A stretch of DNA of 15,104 bases from an uncultured bacterium (GCA_902826945.1 CADEGS010000100.1:1-15104); one strand, 5' to 3'. Counted from the stretch's first letter, positions 7,657 to 14,245 are shown. Notes: a model not told the origin generated them from the sequence alone. Numbers and translations: made by a program.

Positions 7657-7662
7657 TAGAAT
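7657..7662 (+). promoter_or_regulatory. Possible -10 element of ffs
   Basis: TAGAAT lies 5-7 nt before the base of the SRP RNA terminal helix, the right place for a -10 box. I see no convincing -35 at 16-18 nt upstream, so ffs may instead, or also, be read from the tRNA promoter. Confidence 0.35.
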
Positions 7663-7666
7663 GGGC

Positions 7667-7787
7667 GAGCGCGCGCGTGGGTCCGGTCCACCGCAAGGGG
7701 TCCGGTTCGAACCGGGTCAGGCCGGGAACGGAGCAGCCCTAAGGACGAGGGTCTCTGTGCGGCTGGCCCGGGCCCACTCGCGCGCTC
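7667..7787 (+). ncRNA. ffs: SRP RNA (4.5S type, small bacterial form)
   Basis: This is the RNA of the signal recognition particle, which binds Ffh and targets nascent membrane proteins. The diagnostic apical domain is clear: GTCAGG on the 5' side and AGCAGCCC on the 3' side frame a CCG-GGAA-CGG hairpin (7722-7731) with the conserved GGAA tetraloop. The terminal helix pairs GTGGGTCCGG (7677-7686) with CCGGGCCCAC (7768-7777). It can be extended outward by nine further pairs to 7667/7787 after one mismatch. No Alu domain is seen. The exact ends are inferred from the helix. It lies 22 nt before dnaX, a neighbour pair known from Bacillus. Confidence 0.92.
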
Positions 7788-7809
7788 GTCCGCCCTCGCC
7801 CCCGCGCTC

Positions 7810-9432
7810 ATGTCCTACCTCGTCCTCGCTCGCAAGTACCGGCCGCGCACGTTCGCCCAGGTCGTCGGACAGGAGGTCGCCACCCGCGTCCTGGCGGGCG
7901 CCATCGAGGAGGGCCGCCTCGGTCACGCCTACCTGTTCTCGGGCCCGCGCGGCACCGGCAAGACGACGCTGGCGCGCATCCTCGCCAAGTGCCTGAACTG
8001 CGAGCAGGGCCCGACCGCCACGCCCTGCGGGACGTGCGAGCGCTGCGTCGGAGCCGACGAGGGCTCCGAGGTGGACCTGGTCGAGCTCGACGCCGCCTCG
8101 CACACCGGCGTGGACACGATCCGCGAGCTGCGCGACGAGGTCGCCTACGCGCCGATGCGCGCGCGCAACAAGGTCTACATCGTGGACGAGGTCCACATGC
8201 TGTCGAAGGGCGCGTTCAACGCGCTCCTGAAGACGCTCGAGGAGCCGCCGCCGCACGTCGTGTTCCTGTTCGCCACGACCGAGCCGCACAAGGTCCTCGA
8301 CACGATCCTCTCGCGCTGCCAGGTGCTCAAGCTGCGCCCGCTGACCGAGGAGGAGATCGCCGCCCACCTCGAGCGCGTGTTCGAGCAGGAGGCCGTGCGG
8401 CCCGCGCCCGGCGTGACGCTGGAGCTGGCGCGCGCCGCCGACGGCGGGATGCGCGACGCGCTCTCGCTGGCCGACAAGCTGCTGGCGCTGGCGGGGCTGG
8501 AGCCGACGCTCGAGGACGTCTACCGCCTGGGCGACGACGGCGGCACGCGCGCGGTCGAGGAGCTCCTGAGCGCGCTGGAGGAGGGCGAGCGCGCGCGCCT
8601 CCTGGAAGGCCTCGAGACCTTCGAGGGCAGCGAGGTCGCGCTGGTTTCGAGCCTGCTCGAGCGCCTGCGCGTGGCGCTGCTCCTGCGCCACTGCGGCGCG
8701 GACACGCCGCTCGCCCGGGGCAGCGAGGCCGAGCGCGCGGCCGCCCTCGCGCGCGCCGAGCGCCTGGGCGCCGAGCGCGTCGAGCTCTGGATGCAGGAGC
8801 TCCTGCGCGCGCGCGAGCGCATGCGCACCTTCCCCGGCGAGGAGCGCGTGGTGCTCGAGGTGACGCTGCTCGGGCTGTGCCGCAGCGAGACCACGCTGCC
8901 CCTGGCCGAGCTCGTGCGCCGGCTCGAGGCGCTCGAGGCGGGGGCGCCGCCTCCGGAGCCCGCGCCGCGCGCGCCGGCGGCGCCGCTGCGCGAGCTCGAG
9001 CTGCCGCGCCCCGCGCGCGGCGCGCCGGCGGCGGACGCGCCGCAGCCCGCGCCGGCGGGCGCTGCCGGCGCGGACGACCCCGCGGCCCTGTGGAAGGCCT
9101 TCCTGGCCGAGCTCGAGGGCTCGCAGCGGGCGCTGGCCGACGTGCTGCGCCGGCGCGGCGCGCTCGGGGCGCAGGGGTCCGGCTTCGCGCTGCGCGCGCG
9201 CCCGGCGGACGCCGGCGAGCGCAGCATCCTCGAGGGCAAGCGCGTGCGCCCCGCGTGCGCGCGCGCGCTCGCCGCCGCCCTGGGGCGCGAGGCCGCGCTC
9301 GAGCTCGTGCTCGAGGGCGAGAGCGGCTCCGACGCGCCGCCGCCCGCGCCCGAGCGCCGCGGGCGCGCCCAGGACGCCTTCACCAACGAGGTGGCGGACC
9401 TCTTCGGCGGCGTGGTCGAGGATCTCTCATGA
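7810..9432 (+). CDS. dnaX: DNA polymerase III subunit tau/gamma
   Basis: DnaX is the clamp-loader ATPase that loads the beta clamp and, as tau, links polymerase and helicase. The protein is 540 aa, shorter than E. coli tau (643). It shows GPRGTGKT Walker A (45-52), a four-cysteine zinc module (C64, C73, C76, C79), VDEVH Walker B (125-129) and SRC with the arginine finger (168-170). A Pro/Ala-rich linker (about 375-425) precedes a small C-terminal domain. The ATG is the only reasonable start (MSYLVLARKYRP is the family N-terminus), yet the 22 nt before it are C-rich and lack a Shine-Dalgarno. I see no A-rich slippery heptamer, so a gamma form by frameshifting is not supported. Its stop overlaps the ybaB start as ATGA. 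Confidence 0.97.
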   Translation: MSYLVLARKYRPRTFAQVVGQEVATRVLAGAIEEGRLGHAYLFSGPRGTGKTTLARILAKCLNCEQGPTATPCGTCERCVGADEGSEVDLVELDAASHTGVDTIRELRDEVAYAPMRARNKVYIVDEVHMLSKGAFNALLKTLEEPPPHVVFLFATTEPHKVLDTILSRCQVLKLRPLTEEEIAAHLERVFEQEAVRPAPGVTLELARAADGGMRDALSLADKLLALAGLEPTLEDVYRLGDDGGTRAVEELLSALEEGERARLLEGLETFEGSEVALVSSLLERLRVALLLRHCGADTPLARGSEAERAAALARAERLGAERVELWMQELLRARERMRTFPGEERVVLEVTLLGLCRSETTLPLAELVRRLEALEAGAPPPEPAPRAPAAPLRELELPRPARGAPAADAPQPAPAGAAGADDPAALWKAFLAELEGSQRALADVLRRRGALGAQGSGFALRARPADAGERSILEGKRVRPACARALAAALGREAALELVLEGESGSDAPPPAPERRGRAQDAFTNEVADLFGGVVEDLS

Positions 9433-9752
9433 GCGGCTTCGGCGAGATGGGGCACCTGCTCAAGCAGGCCCAGGAGATGCAGCGCCAGGTCGAGCGCGTG
9501 CGCGAGGAGCTGCGCGCGCGCGAGATCGAGGGCCAGGCCGGCGGCGGAGTGCTGCGCGTGCGCGTGTCCGCCGACCGCCACGAGGTGCGCGGCGTCGTGG
9601 TCGCCCCCGAGGTCTTGGCCGAGCGCGACGCGGCCCTGGTCGCCGACCTGTTCCAGGCCGCGCTGCAGGACGCGCTGCGGCGCGCGGTGCAGGCCGAGCG
9701 CGAGGCGATCGGCCGCATCACCGGCGGGATGAACCTGCCGGGCCTGTTCTGA
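9429..9752 (+). CDS. ybaB: YbaB/EbfC family nucleoid-associated protein
   Basis: This is a small dimeric DNA-binding protein (107 aa) almost always found between dnaX and recR. It is thought to bend DNA and help organise the nucleoid. It starts with a GFGEMGHLLKQAQEMQ helix, continues with a coiled helix rich in Arg/Glu, the central beta segment EGQAGGGVLRVRVSADRHEV, and ends ITGGMNLPGLF, matching the family's MGG.NLPGLF-type tail. The ATG overlaps the dnaX TGA by four bases and has GAGG 7 nt upstream, so translation is probably coupled. Its specific function in this organism cannot be read from the sequence. Confidence 0.95.
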   Translation: MSGFGEMGHLLKQAQEMQRQVERVREELRAREIEGQAGGGVLRVRVSADRHEVRGVVVAPEVLAERDAALVADLFQAALQDALRRAVQAEREAIGRITGGMNLPGLF

Positions 9753-9773
9753 CGCGCGCTCGGGCGCCCATCG

Positions 9774-10379
9774 ATGGCCTATCCCGAGCCCCTGGAGCGC
9801 CTGATCGAGGCCTTCGAGCGCTACCCGGGCGTCGGGCGGCGCACCGCCGAGCGGCTGGCCTTCCACGTGCTGCGCGACCCGCGCTCGCGCGAGCTGGCGC
9901 CGGCGATCGAGCGCGCCGCGCGCGAGACCGTGCGCTGCCGGAGCTGCTCGAACGTCGCCGACCGCGACCCGTGCGCGCTGTGCGCCGACCCCGAGCGCGA
10001 GGACGCGCGCCTGCTCGTGGTCGAGGAGCCGCGCGACGTCGAGGCGCTCGAGCGCGCCGGCTGCTACCGCGGCCGCTACCACGTGCTGATGGGCGCCTGG
10101 AACCCGGCCGACGGGACCGAGGCCGGGCACCTCGCGATCGCGCGCCTGGTCGAGCGCGTGCGGCGCGCGCCGCCCGCCGAGGTGATCCTCGGCACCGATC
10201 CCGACGCCGAGGGCGAGGCCACCGCGCTGCTCGTGCTCGAGGCGCTCGACGCCGCGGGCTACGCCGGCCGCGTCAGCCGACTGGCGCGCGGCCTGCCGGC
10301 GGGCAGCGCGCTCGAGTACCTGCACCGCGGCGTGCTCGAGGACGCGCTCGAGGGGCGCGTGATCCTGCGGCGGGGCTGA
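9774..10379 (+). CDS. recR: Recombination protein RecR
   Basis: RecR works with RecF/RecO to load RecA on gapped DNA. The protein is 201 aa, the typical length. An N-terminal helix-hairpin-helix (YPGVGRRTAERLAFH, 17-31) is followed by a four-cysteine zinc finger (C55, C58, C67, C70) and a Toprim domain (LLVVEEPRDVEALE, YHVLMGAW, GTDPDAEGEATA at 140-151). Two points differ from textbook RecR: the second Toprim motif reads DPD where N-P-T is common, and the SPLDGIGP segment reads NPADGTEA. The ATG (9774) has no Shine-Dalgarno. The gap from ybaB is 21 nt, and a hairpin plus a C-rich tract follow the gene. Confidence 0.96.
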   Translation: MAYPEPLERLIEAFERYPGVGRRTAERLAFHVLRDPRSRELAPAIERAARETVRCRSCSNVADRDPCALCADPEREDARLLVVEEPRDVEALERAGCYRGRYHVLMGAWNPADGTEAGHLAIARLVERVRRAPPAEVILGTDPDAEGEATALLVLEALDAAGYAGRVSRLARGLPAGSALEYLHRGVLEDALEGRVILRRG

Positions 10380-10385
10380 GCGACC

Positions 10386-10423
10386 ACGCTCCGCCCGCCC
10401 GACCCTCCTGAGGGCTGGAGCGT
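10386..10423 (+). terminator. Terminator-like stem-loop after recR
   Basis: ACGCTCC (10386-10392) and GGAGCGT (10417-10423) form a perfect 7-bp stem. Nested inside is CCCT-CCTG-AGGG (10403-10414). A C-run rather than a T-run follows, so this is not a standard intrinsic terminator. Together with the C-rich tract downstream it may act with Rho. Confidence 0.5.
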
Positions 10424-10490
10424 CTCCCCCCGTCCGCCGCGTTCCCCACCCGCCCCCAAGTCCACCCACCCGCCCACCTGCCCGCCCGCG
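10424..10490 (+). promoter_or_regulatory. C-rich, G-poor tract with tetranucleotide CCNC repeat; possible Rho (rut) site
   Basis: The interval between recR and rpoN is dominated by C on the plus strand with very few G. Bases 10462-10489 split cleanly into seven tetrads (CCAC, CCAC, CCGC, CCAC, CTGC, CCGC, CCGC). A cytosine-rich, guanine-poor transcript segment is the hallmark of a Rho-loading site. The complementary strand has several G-tracts and could form a quadruplex. Function is inferred. Confidence 0.45.
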
Positions 10491-10554
10491 AGACCCGCTC
10501 GAAGCGCGCGACCCGGCGCTACGGCCGCGGCGCGCGCCGACCGATAGGCGGGGC

Positions 10555-11892
10555 GTGAGCCGACCCGAGTTCGTCCAGCGCCAGGTGCAGGGCGTGCGCC
10601 AGGAGATGGCGCTCCTGCCGCGCATGCTGCAGTCGATCGAGGTGCTGGCCCTGCCGGCGACCGAGCTCGAGGCCTTCCTGGCGCGCGCCGCGGAGGAGAA
10701 CGAGGCGCTCGTCGTCGAGCCGCCGCCGCACGCGCCGTCGCCCGCAGCCGCCGGCGGCGGCGCGGAGGCGAGCGACCGCCACGCGGCCTGGCTCGAGAGC
10801 CAGCCCGCGCACGACGGCGGCCTGGTTGCCGACGTGCTGGCGCAGGTCGACCTGCTCGAGCTCGCGCCGGACGAGCTCGCCTGGGCGCGGCTCGTGGCGC
10901 GCTCGCTGGACGCCAGCGGCTACCTCTCGCCGCAAGACGAGGAGCTCCTCGCGCTGGCGGACGCCGAGGGCTTGCAGGGCGGCGCGCGCGAGCTCGGGCG
11001 CGCGATCGCGACCGTGCAGGGCCTGGAGCCGCGCGGCATCGGGGGACGCGACATGGTCGAGGCGCTGCTCTTGCAGCTCGACCCAGCCGACCCCGACTAC
11101 GCGCTCCTGTGCCGCCTGCTCGAGGAGTTCCTGGACGAGCTGGCGCGCAACAAGCTGCCGCGCGTCTCGCGCGCGCTGGGCGTCGAGATCGAGCGCCTGC
11201 AGGAGCTGCTCGCGCGGCTGCGCGAGCTCGAGCCCGCGCCCGGCCAGCGCGACGCGGCCGGCGCGCCGCCGCCGATCGTGCCCGACGTCCTCGTGCGGCG
11301 CGGCGCGGAGGGCTTCGAGGTCTCCGTCGAGCAGTCCGGCCTGCCGAGCGTGCGCGTGGACGACGACGTGCGCGCGCTCGCGGCCGACCGCTCGCTCGCG
11401 CCCGAGGCCCGCGGGCGCCTGCGCGGCAAGCTCGAGCGCGCGCGCTGGCTGGTCGCGGCGCTGGAGGAGCGCAAGCGCACGCTGCTGCGCATCGCGCGCG
11501 TGGTGTTCGAGCGCCAGCGCGCCTTCCTCGAGCAGGGCCCCGGCCACCTGCGCCCGCTGCGCATGGGCGAGGTGGCCGACGTGCTCGGCATCCACCTCTC
11601 GACCGTCAGCCGCGGCGTCGCCGGCAAGCACGCCGAGACGCCCTGGGGCACGCTGCCCCTGCGCCACTTCTTCCAGGTCGAGGCGGGGGGCGGCGCGGCC
11701 GTGACGAGCGACGTGCGCGCGCAGGTGGGCGCGATCGTGGCCGCCGAGGACGCCGCCCGGCCGCTCTCCGACGACGAGATCGTGGCCGAGCTCGCGCGCC
11801 GGGGACAGCAGGTGGCCCGTCGCACGGTGGCCAAGTACCGCGGCGAGCTCGGCATCCCGAGCTCGTATCGCCGCCGCCGCTACGGCGCCTAG
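10555..11892 (+). CDS. rpoN: RNA polymerase sigma-54 factor
   Basis: Sigma-54 directs RNA polymerase to -24/-12 promoters and needs AAA+ activators to open them. The protein is 445 aa. Region I is recognisable at residues 15-55 (RQEMALLPRMLQSIEVLALP, then ELEAFLARAAEEN), though the usual ENP is ENE. An Ala/Pro/Gly-rich region II (about 55-75) precedes the core-binding domain. A helix-turn-helix follows (MGEVADVLGIHLSTVSRGV, 337-355), and the RpoN box ARRTVAKYR (421-429) is complete. The start is GTG at 10555, preceded by a weak GGCGGGG. No in-frame ATG precedes region I, so the start fits the domain. It opens the rpoN-truA-hpf-ptsN-HPr cluster, 53 nt ahead of truA. Confidence 0.96.
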   Translation: MSRPEFVQRQVQGVRQEMALLPRMLQSIEVLALPATELEAFLARAAEENEALVVEPPPHAPSPAAAGGGAEASDRHAAWLESQPAHDGGLVADVLAQVDLLELAPDELAWARLVARSLDASGYLSPQDEELLALADAEGLQGGARELGRAIATVQGLEPRGIGGRDMVEALLLQLDPADPDYALLCRLLEEFLDELARNKLPRVSRALGVEIERLQELLARLRELEPAPGQRDAAGAPPPIVPDVLVRRGAEGFEVSVEQSGLPSVRVDDDVRALAADRSLAPEARGRLRGKLERARWLVAALEERKRTLLRIARVVFERQRAFLEQGPGHLRPLRMGEVADVLGIHLSTVSRGVAGKHAETPWGTLPLRHFFQVEAGGGAAVTSDVRAQVGAIVAAEDAARPLSDDEIVAELARRGQQVARRTVAKYRGELGIPSSYRRRRYGA

Positions 11893-11909
11893 CGCGCGCG
11901 GCGGTGCCG

Positions 11910-11940
11910 TTGACACGCCGGCCGGGCGCGCGCTCCCATT
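11910..11940 (+). promoter_or_regulatory. Possible promoter for truA (-35 only)
   Basis: An exact TTGACA (11910-11915) lies 30 nt before the truA ATG, and such a hexamer is uncommon in DNA this GC-rich. The best -10 candidate, CCCATT (11935-11940, 19-bp spacing), is poor. If used, the transcript would have almost no leader. Confidence 0.25.
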
Positions 11941-11945
11941 CGCCC

Positions 11946-12719
11946 ATGCGCAACGTCCGCATCCGGGTCGCCTACGACGGCTCGCGCTTCCACGGCTGGC
12001 AGCGCCAGGAGGGCTTCGGGTCCGTGCAGGAGGCGCTGGAAGAAGCGCTCGCGGCGCTCGCGCGCGGCCGCGTCGTCGTGCACGGCTCGGGGCGCACCGA
12101 CACCGGGGTGCACGCGCTCGGGCAGACGGCGAGCTTCCACATCGACACGCGCCTGGACGACCAGAGGCTCCTGCCCGCGCTGAACGCGCACCTGCCCGAG
12201 GGCGTCGTCGTCGATGCGCTCGAGACCTGCCGCGACGACTTCCACGCGCAGAAGGACGCGCTCGGCAAGCGCTACGCCTACGTCGTCCTGCAGGGCGCCT
12301 TCCGGCCGCCCTTCGCCGCGGCCTGGACGCACTGGGTGTCCTGGCCGCTCGACCTCGCGCGCATGCGCGCCGCGGCGGCGCTGCTGCGCGGGCGGCACGA
12401 CTTCAGCGCCTTCGCCAACGCCGGCTCGCCGCGGCGCTCGAACGTGCGCACGCTGCGCTCGCTGCACCTCGTCGCGCGCCGGCGCGGGCTGGCGCTCGTC
12501 GTCGAGGGCGACGGCTTCCTCTACAACATGGTGCGCACGATCGCGGGCACGCTGCTCGACGTCGGGCGCGGGCGCATGCAGCCGGCGGACGTGGCGCGCG
12601 CCCTGGAGAGCCGGCAGCGCGCGCTGGCCGGCCCGACGGCTCCGGCCGCGGGACTGTGGCTGGTCTCGGTGCGCTACGGCGAGGCGTGCTTTTCCGGGGC
12701 GCGGCGCGCCGCGCGCTGA
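11946..12719 (+). CDS. truA: tRNA pseudouridine(38-40) synthase TruA
   Basis: TruA isomerises uridines 38-40 in the anticodon arm of many tRNAs. The protein is 257 aa, the normal size. It starts with the family pattern (IRVAYDGSRFHGWQRQ), then HGSGRTDTGVHALGQ with the catalytic Asp52. KRYAYVV (108-114), GRHDFSAF (149-156), FLYNMVRTIAGTLLDVGRG (191-209) and AGPTAPAAGLWL (228-239) follow in the usual order. The ATG at 11946 fits the domain start; no Shine-Dalgarno is evident. In the classical proteobacterial arrangement hpf follows rpoN directly, so truA is an insertion in that cluster here. A strong hairpin follows its stop, so it may end its own transcript. Confidence 0.97.
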   Translation: MRNVRIRVAYDGSRFHGWQRQEGFGSVQEALEEALAALARGRVVVHGSGRTDTGVHALGQTASFHIDTRLDDQRLLPALNAHLPEGVVVDALETCRDDFHAQKDALGKRYAYVVLQGAFRPPFAAAWTHWVSWPLDLARMRAAAALLRGRHDFSAFANAGSPRRSNVRTLRSLHLVARRRGLALVVEGDGFLYNMVRTIAGTLLDVGRGRMQPADVARALESRQRALAGPTAPAAGLWLVSVRYGEACFSGARRAAR

Positions 12720-12762
12720 TTCCGGACCCGCCTTCGGACCGCGCCCTGCGCCTGCCGATCGA

Positions 12763-12899
12763 GGGGGGACCGCGGGAGGAGGGGGCAGGGGAGTCGCGCC
12801 GGGGGGCGCGACCGTCGTCTCCCTCGCGCGGCGCGCGCGCGTCGGGGGACGCACGCGCGCCAGGGGCAGCGGGCCGGCGCAGCCGCCGGCAGGGGAGGG
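12763..12899 (+). promoter_or_regulatory. Structured hpf leader: quadruplex motif plus three tetraloop hairpins
   Basis: Between truA and hpf lie, in order: four G-tracts with loops of 5, 4 and 2 nt (12763-12791); a perfect 8-bp hairpin GTCGCGCC-GGGG-GGCGCGAC (12793-12812); a 13-bp hairpin with one C.A mismatch and a GGGG loop (12831-12860); and a 7-bp hairpin GCCGGCG-CAGC-CGCCGGC (12873-12890). A strong Shine-Dalgarno GGGGAGGG (12892-12899) stands 2 nt after the last stem and 6 nt before the hpf ATG. The first hairpin may be the truA terminator. A regulatory role for the rest is inferred. Confidence 0.5.
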
Positions 12900-12905
12900 C
12901 AAGCG

Positions 12906-13229
12906 ATGCGGACCGAGGTCAACGTGCTCCGTCAGGTCGTCTCCGGACCCGTGCGCGAGAGCGTCGCCGAGCGGCTGCGCGGCCTGTCGCGCTTCCACGC
13001 CGGCACGCTCTCGGTGCGCGCCGTGCTCGCGCGGGAGGCCGCCGAGCAGCGCGTCGAGCTCGTCGCCAGCCTGCGCCGCGGCGCGGTGGTCGTGGTGGAG
13101 GGCCGCGCGCCGGACCTGCCGGCGGCGCTCGACGACGCGCTCGGGCGCATGGGGCGCGTCCTGGCGCGCCGCAAGGATCGCACCCGGCTGGGCGCACGCC
13201 GGGGCGCGCGCGCCCGGAGCGGGCGCTAG
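12906..13229 (+). CDS. hpf: Ribosome hibernation promoting factor, short form (HPF/YfiA family)
   Basis: HPF binds the decoding centre of idle ribosomes and promotes dimerisation into 100S particles in slow growth. The 107-aa protein has the S30AE fold pattern: an N-terminal strand (TEVNVLRQ), a helix (SVAERLRGLSRF), strands (LSVRAVLARE, RVELVASLRRGAVVVVEGRA) and a second helix (DLPAALDDALGRMGRVLAR). It ends in a basic tail (RRKDRTRLGARRGARAR). It lacks the C-terminal dimerisation domain of long HPF. The sequence is divergent and I rely partly on context: hpf lies between rpoN and ptsN in many bacteria. It has the strongest Shine-Dalgarno of the cluster and a heavily structured leader. Confidence 0.85.
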   Translation: MRTEVNVLRQVVSGPVRESVAERLRGLSRFHAGTLSVRAVLAREAAEQRVELVASLRRGAVVVVEGRAPDLPAALDDALGRMGRVLARRKDRTRLGARRGARARSGR

Positions 13230-13320
13230 ATCCGGCATCGCTCACCACCGCGCGGCGGGACGCAGCGGCGCGCGCTCGCCAGGCCGGGAAGGAGGCCGGG
13301 AGCGTCTCCGCCGCTCGGCC

Positions 13321-13361
13321 GGGCCGGGGCTCGTGCCGGGGGGGGGCGCTTTGGAGGCGCC
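13321..13361 (+). promoter_or_regulatory. G-rich tract and small hairpin upstream of ptsN
   Basis: The 158-nt hpf-ptsN gap holds G-tracts GGG, GGGG and an uninterrupted run of nine G (13338-13346). A 5-bp stem GGCGC/GCGCC (13345-13361) overlaps the end of the run, 26 nt before the ptsN ATG. The run could join a quadruplex or vary in length; neither is proven. I see no clear promoter in this gap. Confidence 0.35.
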
Positions 13362-13387
13362 GCCGCTGTAAGCTTCGGCGGACGCGC

Positions 13388-13888
13388 ATGCAGACCCGCT
13401 CCAACGACTACTGGAAGCACTTCGGCGCCCCGACGTGCTCGCTCGAGCTCGCGGGCGCGACCAAGGAGGAGGTGCTCGACGAGCTGGTCGAGGTCTTCCT
13501 CGCGGCGGACGCGCTCCCGCGCGCGCTCGCCGCGCCGGCGCGGCGCGCGCTGCTCGAGCGCGAGGGCCTGGCGACGACCGGCGTCGGCCACCAGATCGCC
13601 ATCCCGCACGTCAAGCTCAAGGGGCTGGAGCAGGCGCTGTTCGGGCTCTCGCTGCACCGCGCGGGCGTCGAGTGGCACGCTCCCGACGGCGAGCCCGTGC
13701 GCATCTTCTTCACCGTGCTGCGCCCCGAGCGTCCCGGCGACCGCTACGACCCCGATCGCCACCGCGAGATGATGAGCTGGATCGCCGCGCTGGTGCGCCA
13801 GGCGGACTTCCGGCGCTTCGCCGTGCAGGTCCAGGACAAGGCCGAGCTCCTCGACCTGGTCAAGGAGATGTCGGCGCGGCTCTCCTGA
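13388..13888 (+). CDS. ptsN: PTS EIIA-Ntr / fructose-type EIIA protein
   Basis: This is a phosphoryl-accepting regulatory protein of the nitrogen phosphotransferase branch. In Proteobacteria it controls potassium uptake, sigma-54-linked and stress functions rather than sugar import. The 166-aa protein is a single EIIA domain. TTGVGHQIAIPHVKLKG (63-79) carries the phosphorylated His74 of the G..IAIPH motif, with His68 nearby. IFFTVLRPE and a C-terminal regulatory-type helix follow. No membrane segment or EIIB/EIIC domain is present, which fits PtsN rather than a sugar permease. The ATG (13388) has only a weak GGCGGA upstream. It is followed 28 nt later by an HPr-like protein, its likely phosphate donor. 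Confidence 0.92.
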   Translation: MQTRSNDYWKHFGAPTCSLELAGATKEEVLDELVEVFLAADALPRALAAPARRALLEREGLATTGVGHQIAIPHVKLKGLEQALFGLSLHRAGVEWHAPDGEPVRIFFTVLRPERPGDRYDPDRHREMMSWIAALVRQADFRRFAVQVQDKAELLDLVKEMSARLS

Positions 13889-13916
13889 GCGCGCCCGGCG
13901 CGCACGTCTGCCCGCC

Positions 13917-14198
13917 GTGGAGATCCGCCGCGAGGTCGAGGTGGTCAACAAGCAGGGGCTGCACGCCCGTCCCTGCCATTCGGTCGTGACGACCGCGCTC
14001 GGCTTCAAGAGCGAGCTGCGCATCGGCTCCGGCGGGCGCGAGGTCAACGGGAAGAGCATCCTCGAGCTGATGACGCTCAACGCCGGCCTGGGCGCGCGGC
14101 TGGCGCTGCGCGCCTGGGGCGCCGACGCCGAGGCCCTGGTGGCGGCCGTGGCCGAGCTGTTCGCGCGCGGCTTCGGCGAGGAGCTCGCCGCGAGCTGA
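13917..14198 (+). CDS. ptsO: HPr family phosphocarrier protein (NPr-like)
   Basis: HPr relays phosphate from enzyme I to EIIA. The 93-aa protein has KQGLHARPC with the phosphorylated His16 and NGKSILELMTLNAG around Ser47, the position that HPr kinase modifies in organisms that have that enzyme. The start is GTG at 13917, 28 nt after ptsN, with no good Shine-Dalgarno; homology begins at residue 3, so this start fits. Position next to ptsN and rpoN suggests the nitrogen-branch form NPr (ptsO), but the sequence alone does not separate it from ptsH. rapZ, which lies between ptsN and npr in enterobacteria, is missing. No enzyme I gene is in the window. Confidence 0.92.
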   Translation: MEIRREVEVVNKQGLHARPCHSVVTTALGFKSELRIGSGGREVNGKSILELMTLNAGLGARLALRAWGADAEALVAAVAELFARGFGEELAAS

Positions 14199-14245
14199 CC
14201 GCCGGCGGCCGGCCGGGGGCGCCAGTCGTCCCGCCGGATCCGCCG

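Noticed and set aside
7717..8691. Minus-strand open frames opposite ffs and dnaX
   Set aside because: They are Arg/Ala/Leu/Gln-rich antisense shadows without motifs, and the plus strand carries a complete dnaX and SRP RNA.
8900..9080. Programmed frameshift in dnaX making a gamma subunit
   Set aside because: I looked for an A-rich or other slippery heptamer in the linker region and found none. The frame is continuous to the C-terminal domain.
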